DNA of 7,077 bases. It comes from Acidobacteriota bacterium. GTDB taxonomy: Bacteria > Acidobacteriota > UBA6911 > RPQK01 > JADFOI01. Positions 1-6,003 of this stretch are shown here, one piece after another. Location of the stretch: NCBI GenBank assembly GCA_027295745.1, contig JAPUKI010000326.1, positions 1 to 7,077 on the forward strand, in the 5' to 3' direction. The notes under the pieces are model-generated. The model was not told the origin of the DNA and ran no database searches. It saw nothing but the letters and a program-made list of their open reading frames with translations. A program made the translations under genes and the position numbers. The stretch's first letter is position 1. Each line of letters opens with the position of its first letter.

Positions 1-665
1 ATGCCGATGGCAGCAAGCATCCTTTCCTTGCCGAGGTGGTCAATCCGACAGGCTTGGCCATTGGTCCCGATGACTGTCTCTATATCACCAGCCGACACAC
101 AGGAACTGTCTATCGGTCCACTTTCGACAAGCGAATTGACAAATTTGTGGAGGGACTCGGATTGGCGACGGGACTGGTCTTCGATTCACAACAGAATCTT
201 CTGGTAGGAGATCGAGACGGCAAAATCTACAAGGTGAGTCCCCAGCAGGAGGTATCTGTTCTTTGTCAGTTGGAACCCAGTATTTCCGCTTATCATCTGG
301 CAGTGGCTCCGGATGACACCCTTTTTGTGACAGGTCCGACGCTGTCCACCCAGGACTGCATCTATCAAGTGTCTAAGGAAGGCAAAATTCAGGTATTCTT
401 CAAAGGGTTAGGACGCCCCCAGGGACTGGGATTCGACCCACAGGGAAAGCTGCAGGTGGCAGCCTCCTGTCAAGGCAGAAAGGGACTATACACCTTCCAG
501 AATGGTACTCCTGTTCTGACTGTTGCCGGGCCCATGCTGGTCGGTCTTGCCTACGACAAGACAGGAAAATTTCTCTATCTAGTGAACAGCACAAATCTCT
601 TTCGGGTGGAGATCGGGAACAAAGCAAAAGACTCCAGAATTCAGAAGTCAGAAACCATTAATTAG
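1..665 (+). CDS. NHL/SMP-30-like beta-propeller protein, 5' end missing
   Basis: The reading frame is open from base 3, the first complete codon, to a TAG at 663-665, giving 220 visible residues. A GTG at 36 could be read as a start, but the frame continues upstream in the same style (DGSKHPFLAEV just before it), so the gene almost certainly begins outside the window. Five blade-like repeats can be seen at about 42-119, 162-239, 288-374, 414-497 and 537-611. Each has the pattern GLA/GLxFD-xx-GxL-xV followed by a short strand ending in IYxVS or a similar motif (NPTGLAIGPDDCLYIT, ATGLVFDSQQNLLVGD, RPQGLGFDPQGKLQVA). This is typical of NHL and SMP-30/gluconolactonase-type propellers. The substrate or partner cannot be told, and the usual metal-binding residues of SMP-30 cannot be assessed from this part. 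It ends in a short polar tail (NKAKDSRIQKSETIN). The family call is fairly sure; any enzymatic function is not. Confidence 0.8.
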   Translation, partial: ADGSKHPFLAEVVNPTGLAIGPDDCLYITSRHTGTVYRSTFDKRIDKFVEGLGLATGLVFDSQQNLLVGDRDGKIYKVSPQQEVSVLCQLEPSISAYHLAVAPDDTLFVTGPTLSTQDCIYQVSKEGKIQVFFKGLGRPQGLGFDPQGKLQVAASCQGRKGLYTFQNGTPVLTVAGPMLVGLAYDKTGKFLYLVNSTNLFRVEIGNKAKDSRIQKSETIN

Positions 666-691
666 GTGATCAGCGGCAGTCTTTTCTCTTT

Positions 692-726
692 TGTCAGCTG
701 TCAGCTGTCAGTTGTCAGTTGTTAGG
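692..726 (+). repeat. Heptanucleotide tandem repeat upstream of tgt
   Basis: Five head-to-tail 7-base units fill the gap before tgt: TGTCAGC (692-698), TGTCAGC (699-705), TGTCAGT (706-712), TGTCAGT (713-719) and a degenerate TGTTAGG (720-726). The last, diverged unit supplies the only Shine-Dalgarno-like bases (TTAGG) in front of the tgt ATG at 734. The array is short and its function is unknown. It may be a slipped-strand repeat of neutral origin. Confidence 0.85.
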
Positions 727-733
727 TATCCCC

Positions 734-1849
734 ATGTCAGTTTCCTTTCGAGTGCTGGCTCGAGATGAGAAGACTCATGCCCGGCAAGGGGTACTGCAAA
801 CCAGGCATGGTAAGGTAGATACTCCGGTCTTCATGCCGGTCGGAACGGCCGGCACAGTCAAGGCCATGCCCCATGAGTTTCTGGAAGATCTGGCGAGCCA
901 GATCTTCCTGGCCAACACCTACCATCTCTATCTTCGTCCAGGCGAGCAAGTCATCGGAAGTCAAGGCGGACTTCACCGCTTCATGTCCTGGAAGGGACCG
1001 ATTCTGACCGACAGCGGCGGCTATCAGGTCTTTAGCCACCGGTCGCTCAGAAAGATCACAGAAGAAGGAGTTGAATTTCGGTCCCACCTGGATGGGGCTA
1101 CTCACTTCTTTTCTCCGGAAAAGTCCATCCAGGTTCAGCAGACATTTGGCGCGGACATCATTATGATGTTCGATGAGTGTACTCCTTACCCGGTCAGTGA
1201 GCGGGAAGCCAAAGAGTCTATGCGCCGTTCAATGCGTTGGGCCCAGCGCTGTAAGGAGGTTCATGACAGTGAAGGGGCGGCTCTGTTTGGAATTGTGCAG
1301 GGAAGTGTCTTTCTTCCGCTGCGCAGAGAGAGTGTGGAACGTCTGTGTGAAATCAATCTTCCGGGTCTGGCACTGGGTGGCCTTGGAGTAGGAGAACCGA
1401 GGCTGTTGATGTACGAACTGATTGCAGACCTTGAGGGTTTGATGCCGCAGGACAAGCCCCGTTATCTCATGGGGGTGGGGACTCCATTGGACTTGTTGTT
1501 CTGCGTCAAACAGGGAATGGATATGTTCGACTGTGTTCTTCCCACTCGAAATGCGCGAAACGGGACGTTATTCACTTCAGTCGGGCGGATTCGTATTAAG
1601 AACACCTGCTATCGATATGATGAAGGACCTCTGGATCCTCACTGCGGGTGTTTGGTCTGCAAGCGCTACAGTCGAAGCTATCTGAGGCATCTCTTTGTTT
1701 CAGGCGAGATTGTCTCAAGCATCTTGAATACGTATCATAATCTCTATTTTTATCTTGACTTCATGGAGAAGATTCGACAAAGTATCGCGCTCAATTCGCT
1801 TACAGAATTTGAGGGGCGCTTTCGAGAGCGCTATACGGAGTCTGCCTGA
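734..1849 (+). CDS. tgt: tRNA-guanine transglycosylase (queuine/preQ1)
   Basis: This enzyme swaps the guanine at position 34 of GUN-anticodon tRNAs (Asp, Asn, His, Tyr) for preQ1, the step that commits the tRNA to queuosine. The 371-residue product matches the usual bacterial length and is collinear with Zymomonas Tgt. Visible key residues are Asp93 in LTDSGGYQVF (general base), Asp147 in MFDECTPYP, Gln189 in GIVQGS, a GLALGGLGVGE base-recognition loop (211-221), the nucleophile Asp266 in DMFDCVLPTR, and the zinc ligands Cys304, Cys306, Cys309 and His335. The ATG at 734 was chosen because MSVSFRVLARD begins the conserved region. A TTG at 719 in the same frame would add only five residues and lies inside the upstream repeat. 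yajC follows 25 bases later, the same tgt-yajC-secD-secF order as in E. coli. No queA is visible immediately upstream. Confidence 0.97.
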   Translation: MSVSFRVLARDEKTHARQGVLQTRHGKVDTPVFMPVGTAGTVKAMPHEFLEDLASQIFLANTYHLYLRPGEQVIGSQGGLHRFMSWKGPILTDSGGYQVFSHRSLRKITEEGVEFRSHLDGATHFFSPEKSIQVQQTFGADIIMMFDECTPYPVSEREAKESMRRSMRWAQRCKEVHDSEGAALFGIVQGSVFLPLRRESVERLCEINLPGLALGGLGVGEPRLLMYELIADLEGLMPQDKPRYLMGVGTPLDLLFCVKQGMDMFDCVLPTRNARNGTLFTSVGRIRIKNTCYRYDEGPLDPHCGCLVCKRYSRSYLRHLFVSGEIVSSILNTYHNLYFYLDFMEKIRQSIALNSLTEFEGRFRERYTESA

Positions 1850-1863
1850 GAAATCTGTGATAT

Positions 1864-1869
1864 AAGGAG
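1864..1869 (+). promoter_or_regulatory. Shine-Dalgarno site deciding the yajC start
   Basis: AAGGAG sits five bases before the ATG at 1875. A GTG at 1869 is in the same frame but overlaps this site, so the ATG is the likely start. Confidence 0.75.
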
Positions 1870-1874
1870 TGAGG

Positions 1875-2195
1875 ATGTTTCCCTTCATACTGGCGCAGCA
1901 AGGCTCCCCCCCGCAGTCTGGATTGGTTGGGCTCTTGCCCTTCATCCTCATCGCGGGGATTTTCTATCTTTTGATTATCCGTCCTATGCGCAGTCGTCAG
2001 AAGAATCTGGAAACTCTGATCGCCAGCCTGAAAAATGGTGACAAAGTGATTACCACCGGTGGAGTCTATGGAACGATTGCAGGAGTAAGAGACAACACAT
2101 TTCTTCTCAAGGTGGCTGATCAGGTGAAGATGGAGGTGGCAAAAAACGCGGTTGCCTCACTGCAGTCACCTTCTGAGAACTCCACCTCCAAGTAA
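1875..2195 (+). CDS. yajC: Sec translocon accessory subunit YajC
   Basis: A small inner-membrane protein of 106 residues that associates with SecD and SecF in the Sec holotranslocon. The layout is classical: a short N-terminal stretch, one membrane helix at about 17-35 (GLVGLLPFILIAGIFYLLII), the family signature RPMRSRQK at 36-43, and a small cytoplasmic domain opening with LKNGDKVITTGGVYGTI (52-68). The C-terminus is a polar Ser-rich tail. The start is set by the strong AAGGAG at 1864-1869. The gene lies 25 bases after tgt and 15 bases before secD, which supports a common transcript. The family is well conserved and the call is firm; its precise contribution to export is only partly known in any organism. 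Confidence 0.95.
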   Translation: MFPFILAQQGSPPQSGLVGLLPFILIAGIFYLLIIRPMRSRQKNLETLIASLKNGDKVITTGGVYGTIAGVRDNTFLLKVADQVKMEVAKNAVASLQSPSENSTSK

Positions 2196-2210
2196 GTTTC
2201 TACCTGAGTC

Positions 2211-3797
2211 ATGAAGCGAGATTTACAATATCGGTTGATTTTCATCTTCGTTGTAGTGAGCGTCAGTATTTTTCTCTTCTATCCCCCCTCCCAGAAAATC
2301 AAGTTGGGTTTGGATCTGAAGGGTGGCATTCACCTGGTGCTGCAGGTCGTGACCAGCGATGCTCTGGAGGCAAGAGTCAACCAGCTTCGGGAGCTGATCG
2401 AGGCGGATCTGAGAGAAAATGGAATCGTTTTTACCCGCACCCAGGTCACTGAGGACTTCGACATTGAAGTTTTGGGAGTTTTGGGGGATCAGCAGCAGCA
2501 ACTGGAAGATAACTTGCGCCTCCACTCACTGGACTGGACTTATCGGATTCAGTCTCGGGAAGGAGAGGTCGATGCTGTTCTGTCCATGAATGAGGCAGCC
2601 AAGTTGAGGACGGCCGACGAGGCGGTTCAGCAAGCCAAAGAGACCATTCAGAGGCGCGTTGACCAGTACGGAGTGGCCGAGCCGACTATTACGGTATATG
2701 GAAGTGGTCAACTGAAAGACCAGATCATTGTGGAGCTGCCCGGAGTTGAGGATTTTGATCGTGTCCTTGACCTGATCAGGACGACGGCAAGACTTGAACT
2801 CAAGCTTGTCCATCCCAGCCAGGGAGGCCCCTATGCCACCCGGGCACTGGCGCTGCAAGCCTTTAGCAGTGGCCTTCCCTCGGATTATGAAATCCTGCCC
2901 TTGCGGGAGCAGACTGACAGCGGAGATCAGACCCTGTATATGGTGGTTCGCAAGGCTCCCTCCATCACTGGGGAGCACCTCAAGGATGCCCGTCGCTCCC
3001 AGGATAGCTTTACGGGGCGTGCCGAGATCGTGTTTTTCCTGAAAGCTGAGGGGGTGGCGTTGTTTAGCCGGACCACCGAACAGAACGTGGGAAATCGACT
3101 AGCCGTTGTGTTGGATGAAGAGATTCGTTCGGCTCCCAATATCAACGAAAGGATCGCCACCGAATCGGCTCGAATTTCGGGAAGCTTTACCCCTGAGCAA
3201 GCGGAGGATCTGGCCCTGGTTTTGCGCTCTGGAGCCCTGCCAGCTGCCATTCAAATTCTCGAGAATCGGATCATTGGGCCTTCTCTGGGACTGGCCTCCA
3301 TCCGCAGGGGAATCACCGCATCCCTGGTGGGTCTGATTCTGGTGGTGGTGGGAATGCTTGTCGTGTACAGACTCTCGGGGCTTAATGCGATCGTGTGTCT
3401 CATAATGAACCTCCTCATCCTGCTAGGAGTGCTGGCCTCTTTTCATGCCACCTTGACCCTCCCGGGAATTGCCGGGGTGATCTTGACGATTGGCATGGCA
3501 GTGGATGCCAATATCCTGATCTTCGAGAGAATCAAGGAAGAGATCGGTGTGGGAAAGACCGTTCGCAGCGCGGTCGCTGCGGGCTTTGACCGGGTTTTTT
3601 CCACGATCATCGATACCAATACCACAACTCTGATTGCCGCACTTTTCCTTTTTCAGTTTGGAACCGGTCCCGTACGCGGCTTTGCAGTGACCTTGATAGT
3701 TGGCTTGCTGGCCAATATCTTCACTGCCATTTTCGTTTCAAGGACCATCTTTCGTTTGGTTTTGGAACAGCGTCAAGTGGAGAGGCTTTCTATCTAA
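2211..3797 (+). CDS. secD: Protein translocase subunit SecD
   Basis: SecD pairs with SecF to form an RND-type, proton-driven unit that pulls preproteins out on the periplasmic side of SecYEG. The 528-residue product is shorter than E. coli SecD (615) but within the range for other phyla. Order: membrane helix 1 (about 9-23), signature LGLDLKGGIHLVLQV (32-46), the large periplasmic P1 region with its second conserved block (QLKDQIIVELPGVED, 167-181), then IIGPSLG (354-360) and five C-terminal helices between about 368 and 520. Asp432 in GMAVDANILIFERI matches the proton-path aspartate of helix 4 (E. coli Asp519). IDTNTTTLIAALFL (477-490) and FGTGPVRGFAVTL (493-505) complete the family pattern. 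The ATG is the first possible start, since an in-frame TGA lies at 2205-2207. It has no convincing Shine-Dalgarno (only GAG at 2206-2208), which suggests translational coupling to yajC. Confidence 0.97.
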   Translation: MKRDLQYRLIFIFVVVSVSIFLFYPPSQKIKLGLDLKGGIHLVLQVVTSDALEARVNQLRELIEADLRENGIVFTRTQVTEDFDIEVLGVLGDQQQQLEDNLRLHSLDWTYRIQSREGEVDAVLSMNEAAKLRTADEAVQQAKETIQRRVDQYGVAEPTITVYGSGQLKDQIIVELPGVEDFDRVLDLIRTTARLELKLVHPSQGGPYATRALALQAFSSGLPSDYEILPLREQTDSGDQTLYMVVRKAPSITGEHLKDARRSQDSFTGRAEIVFFLKAEGVALFSRTTEQNVGNRLAVVLDEEIRSAPNINERIATESARISGSFTPEQAEDLALVLRSGALPAAIQILENRIIGPSLGLASIRRGITASLVGLILVVVGMLVVYRLSGLNAIVCLIMNLLILLGVLASFHATLTLPGIAGVILTIGMAVDANILIFERIKEEIGVGKTVRSAVAAGFDRVFSTIIDTNTTTLIAALFLFQFGTGPVRGFAVTLIVGLLANIFTAIFVSRTIFRLVLEQRQVERLSI

Positions 3798-3856
3798 GAA
3801 AGCAAGGCACAAAACAGCGCCTTTGGTGACTAAGGGCTAGAGAAGCCGGAACAAGT

Positions 3857-5038
3857 ATGGATATCGTCAAAGATCCCAAGGTCGATTGGCTGGGCTTGAA
3901 GTGGATCTTTTTGGGTATATCGGCGGTTCTCATGGTGACGTGTGGAATTCTTATGTTGAGTAAGGGACTGAATCTGGGTGTGGATTTCACCGGGGGAACG
4001 CTGGTCTATGTGAAGTTCAAAGAGGAGCCTCAGCTGGACCGGATCCGCCAAACCCTGACTGCAGCGGCCCTGAGGGCGGAGGAAGTCATACGTTTTGATG
4101 ACCTCTCGCTCAACGAGGTTCAAATCCGGATGGCGCGCGTTGAAGGTGAGGAGGCCCAGGATCTCACCCTTGAAACCGGCCAAGTCTTTGAGGCCCTGCG
4201 TGGAGAATATGATCAAAGCCAGCTGGAGACCGGGAAAATCGACCTCAATAGTATTTCCAGGAGCCAGTTGTCAGCTCGTTTACAGGAATTGGATCCCGAA
4301 AACCTCCGCGATGAGCTGTCCATCTCGGAGTTCGGTGAGCACTACAGCGAGATGACTGACCAGGTCATCGACTATCGAACCGATCAGAGCGGAATGATCC
4401 AAGACTTTTCAGAACTGAATCAACTGGGGCTTCCCACGGCTGTTACAACCGCACTCAGTGAGGAGTCCTATCTGGGCAGCTTTACGGTCATCAGCGTGGA
4501 GAGCGTGGGTCCTAAGGTTGGCCAGGAGCTGCGCTCACGAGCACGCGCTGCCATCGGGATGTCCCTTTTCTTTATGTTGATCTATATCGCCATTCGGTTT
4601 TGGCCAATTTATGGCTTTGCGGCGTTGGTGGCCCTTTTTCACGATGTGTTCATCACCGTGGGATTCTTTTCCTTGACGGATCGGGAGATTTCACTCACCG
4701 TGGTAGCAGCACTGCTGACCCTGGTGGGATATTCCATTAACGATACAATCGTTGTATTCGATCGGATAAGGGAGAACCTGAAGCTGATGCGTCGAAGCGA
4801 CCTGACTACGATCATCAATGCCAGCATCAACCAAACCTTGAATCGGACAATCATGACTTCTGGGATGACTTTTCTGGCCGTCTTCTCTCTTTATCTATTT
4901 GGAGGTCAGGTTCTGAGGGGATTCTCCTTTGCGCTTGTGGTCGGTATTATCGTGGGAACCTATTCCTCCATTGCAATTGCGAGTCCCATTGTGCTTTGGT
5001 GGCAGACCCACTTAGACAGGAGAAAGACACGTGCCTAG
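3857..5038 (+). CDS. secF: Protein translocase subunit SecF with enlarged periplasmic domain
   Basis: This is the partner of SecD in proton-driven protein export. Membrane helix 1 (about 16-35) is followed by the signature LNLGVDFTGGTLVYVKF (38-54), a long periplasmic region, SVESVGPKVGQELR (213-226), and five helices at about 231-248, 251-273, 279-300, 331-350 and 357-381. Asp296 in VGYSINDTIVVFDRIREN corresponds to the functional Asp213 of E. coli SecF; NQTLNRTIMTSGMT (325-338) is also typical. The protein has 393 residues against 323 in E. coli. The excess lies between the DFTGG and VGPKVG motifs, where about 176 residues replace about 90. I recall similar long SecF proteins from acidobacteria, but have not checked this. 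The start is firm: an in-frame TAG lies at 3839-3841 and no other start codon intervenes. The ribosome-binding site is weak (GGA at 3848-3850), and the 59-base gap after secD shows no clear promoter. Confidence 0.97.
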   Translation: MDIVKDPKVDWLGLKWIFLGISAVLMVTCGILMLSKGLNLGVDFTGGTLVYVKFKEEPQLDRIRQTLTAAALRAEEVIRFDDLSLNEVQIRMARVEGEEAQDLTLETGQVFEALRGEYDQSQLETGKIDLNSISRSQLSARLQELDPENLRDELSISEFGEHYSEMTDQVIDYRTDQSGMIQDFSELNQLGLPTAVTTALSEESYLGSFTVISVESVGPKVGQELRSRARAAIGMSLFFMLIYIAIRFWPIYGFAALVALFHDVFITVGFFSLTDREISLTVVAALLTLVGYSINDTIVVFDRIRENLKLMRRSDLTTIINASINQTLNRTIMTSGMTFLAVFSLYLFGGQVLRGFSFALVVGIIVGTYSSIAIASPIVLWWQTHLDRRKTRA

Positions 5039-5207
5039 GAAGGAAGCATCTCGTAACCCAAGATGTGTGACGATGTTACGGGAATTAGGAGAAGAAAAAA
5101 GAATCTTGACTCCACTGGAAGCCAGTAGTAGTATTGCGCGAACCGACGACTGCATACAGAGCAGCGCTTCAAGAGTCAGGGTTAGGAAGGGGAGAGTAGA
5201 TGTTTGA
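5031..5207 (+). CDS. Possible small ORF bridging secF and tonB (doubtful)
   Basis: A GTG at 5031 opens a 58-codon frame ending in TGA at 5205-5207. It overlaps the last 8 bases of secF and the first 8 bases of tonB. AGGAG at 5018-5022 lies eight bases before the GTG, an ideal spacing. Against it: the predicted product is rich in Arg and Ser (begins MPRKEASRNP, ends RKGRVDV), has no recognisable domain, signal or membrane segment, and its third codon positions are poorer in G+C than those of the neighbours. A good promoter also lies inside it. A gap this short has a fair chance of being open in one of three frames. More likely non-coding than coding, but listed because the start signal is good. 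Confidence 0.2.
   Translation: MPRKEASRNPRCVTMLRELGEEKRILTPLEASSSIARTDDCIQSSASRVRVRKGRVDV
5049..5083 (+). promoter_or_regulatory. Inverted repeat downstream of secF
   Basis: TCTCGTAAC (5049-5057) pairs with GTTACGGGA (5075-5083), a 9-base-pair stem with one G-U pair and a 17-base loop. No T-run follows on the plus strand (the next bases are A- and G-rich), so it is not a classical intrinsic terminator. It may mark the end of the secF transcript as an RNA stem, or act as a protein site upstream of the tonB promoter. The role is unproven. Confidence 0.35.
5106..5134 (+). promoter_or_regulatory. Candidate sigma70-type promoter for tonB-exbB-exbD
   Basis: TTGACT (5106-5111) matches five of six bases of the -35 consensus. 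TAGTAT (5129-5134) matches four of six bases of the -10 consensus, with an optimal 17-base spacer. Transcription would begin near 5141, leaving a leader of about 60 bases before the tonB ATG. It sits in the largest intergenic gap of the window, between the sec and tonB gene groups. Confidence 0.5.
5114..5126 (+). promoter_or_regulatory. Palindrome inside the tonB promoter spacer (possible operator)
   Basis: ACTGG-AAG-CCAGT is a perfect 5-base inverted repeat around a 3-base centre, lying wholly between the -35 and -10 boxes of the candidate tonB promoter. A repressor bound here would block RNA polymerase. It does not resemble a Fur box, so iron control cannot be read from it. A 5+5 palindrome can arise by chance. 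Confidence 0.3.
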
Positions 5208-5940
5208 GAATCTGATTGAATCTTCGCCCGATCGAGCTGGTCAAAATAAGAGTACCCTATTCATTTCCTTTGTCGTCCACACCGTTATCATTGGGACGCT
5301 GTTGCTCATTCCACTGATCTATTACGATGTATTGCCCGAGAGTGAATTGTTGACTTTCCTGTCTGCACCACCACCACCACCACCACCACCGCCACCGCCG
5401 CCGCCACCGACTGCACCGCCCCCGCCAGTGCAGCAGGTACAAGTGGTGAAGTTGGATCCGACACAGTTTGTGGCACCGATTGAGATTCCGACGGAGATCC
5501 CTCCTCCCATGGATGATATTCCGGAAATCTCCAGTATTTTGGATGCGACTGCGGGAGGCCTTATGGGTGGGATTCCTGGTGGGATTGTGGGTGGAATGCT
5601 CGGTGCGGTGCCGGACGCCACCCCGCCTCCTCCGCCGCCCCCGAAGAAAAAGGACCCCATCCGAGTGGGTGGGAGTGTGCAGTCCTCCAAGCTGCTTGTT
5701 CGGGTGGAACCAGTCTATCCTGAGTTGGCTAAAAAGGCTCGGATTCAGGGTATTGTGCTGCTTCAAGTTACGGTCGATGAGACGGGAAACGTGGCCGATA
5801 TCAAGATTATACGAGGTCATCCGCTCTTGAACGAGGGAGCCCTAAAAGCTGTGCGGCAGTGGGTATACTCTCCCACACTGCTCAACGGAGAACCGGTGCA
5901 GGTGATAGCGACCGTGACAGTGAATTTCATCCTTAGGTAG
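5200..5940 (+). CDS. tonB: TonB-family energy transducer
   Basis: TonB passes energy from the ExbB-ExbD proton channel to outer-membrane receptors. The 246-residue protein has a short cytoplasmic N-terminus and one membrane anchor (about 19-41) with His27 in SFVVHTVI, matching the conserved S-x3-H anchor motif of TonB. A proline-rich periplasmic spacer follows with 14 consecutive prolines (57-70), then PPPP at 73-76. A glycine-rich stretch of GG-x-x(x) units lies at 119-136, with a second run of seven prolines at 142-148 and then Lys-Lys-Lys. The C-terminal TonB domain spans about 159-246, with VEPVYPELAKKARIQGIV, a VDETGNV turn, and W-x-Y-S-P-x4-NG-x-PV. The ATG is firm: an in-frame TAG lies directly before it, and GGGGAG (5189-5194) is five bases upstream. 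exbB and exbD follow. Which receptors it serves cannot be seen here. Confidence 0.93.
   Translation: MFENLIESSPDRAGQNKSTLFISFVVHTVIIGTLLLIPLIYYDVLPESELLTFLSAPPPPPPPPPPPPPPTAPPPPVQQVQVVKLDPTQFVAPIEIPTEIPPPMDDIPEISSILDATAGGLMGGIPGGIVGGMLGAVPDATPPPPPPPKKKDPIRVGGSVQSSKLLVRVEPVYPELAKKARIQGIVLLQVTVDETGNVADIKIIRGHPLLNEGALKAVRQWVYSPTLLNGEPVQVIATVTVNFILR
5368..5409 (+). repeat. Proline-codon microsatellite in tonB
   Basis: Fourteen CCN proline codons stand in a row: seven perfect CCA units (5368-5388), then a mixture of CCG and CCA. Slippage here would change the spacer length in whole codons without breaking the frame. A second, shorter run of seven mixed proline codons lies at 5623-5643. Confidence 0.9.
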
Positions 5941-5948
5941 TCTAAAGT

Positions 5949-5976
5949 TTGACTTTTTTCTGTTGATTTGTAAGAT
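5949..5976 (+). promoter_or_regulatory. Candidate promoter upstream of exbB
   Basis: TTGACT (5949-5954) and TAAGAT (5971-5976) are 16 bases apart in the AT-rich 63-base gap between tonB and exbB. The -35 box is identical to that of the tonB promoter. It could give exbB-exbD extra transcription independent of tonB. An overlapping weak hairpin (AAAGT/ACTTT, 5944-5956) running into six T residues (5954-5959) leaves attenuation after tonB as an alternative reading. Confidence 0.35.
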
Positions 5977-5993
5977 GATCCTAACTATTTCAG

Positions 5994-5999
5994 GGAGGT
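5994..5999 (+). promoter_or_regulatory. Strong Shine-Dalgarno site of exbB
   Basis: GGAGGT is fully complementary to the 16S rRNA 3' end and ends four bases before the exbB ATG. It is the strongest ribosome-binding site in the window, in keeping with the excess of ExbB over TonB and ExbD known in E. coli. Confidence 0.8.
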
Positions 6000-6003
6000 A
6001 ACT

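Noticed and set aside
1..207. Plus-strand frame starting at the first base of the window
   Set aside because: It overlaps the beta-propeller frame, which has clear repeats and stays open to 665; this frame shows no motif.
691..719. TTGTCA in the heptamer array as a -35 box for tgt
   Set aside because: No acceptable -10 box lies 16-18 bases downstream; the match comes from the repeat unit.
719..733. TTG at 719 as the tgt start
   Set aside because: It lies in the repeat and adds five residues absent from the family; the ATG at 734 fits the conserved N-terminus.
1306..1308. Ser instead of Gly after GIVQG in Tgt as an active-site change
   Set aside because: The well-studied Zymomonas enzyme also has QGS at this position, as far as I recall, so it is normal variation.
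3803..3825. Small hairpin (AAGGC/GCCTT) between secD and secF as a terminator
   Set aside because: The stem is only five pairs plus a mismatch, no proper T-run follows, and ending the transcript before secF would make little sense.
5039..5199. tRNA, riboswitch or other structured RNA in the secF-tonB gap
   Set aside because: Apart from one 9-pair inverted repeat and the short promoter palindrome I see no cloverleaf or known riboswitch core.
5257..5820. Minus-strand open frames opposite tonB with Trp/Arg-rich or poly-Gly products
   Set aside because: The odd composition is simply the reverse complement of the proline and glycine codon runs of tonB.
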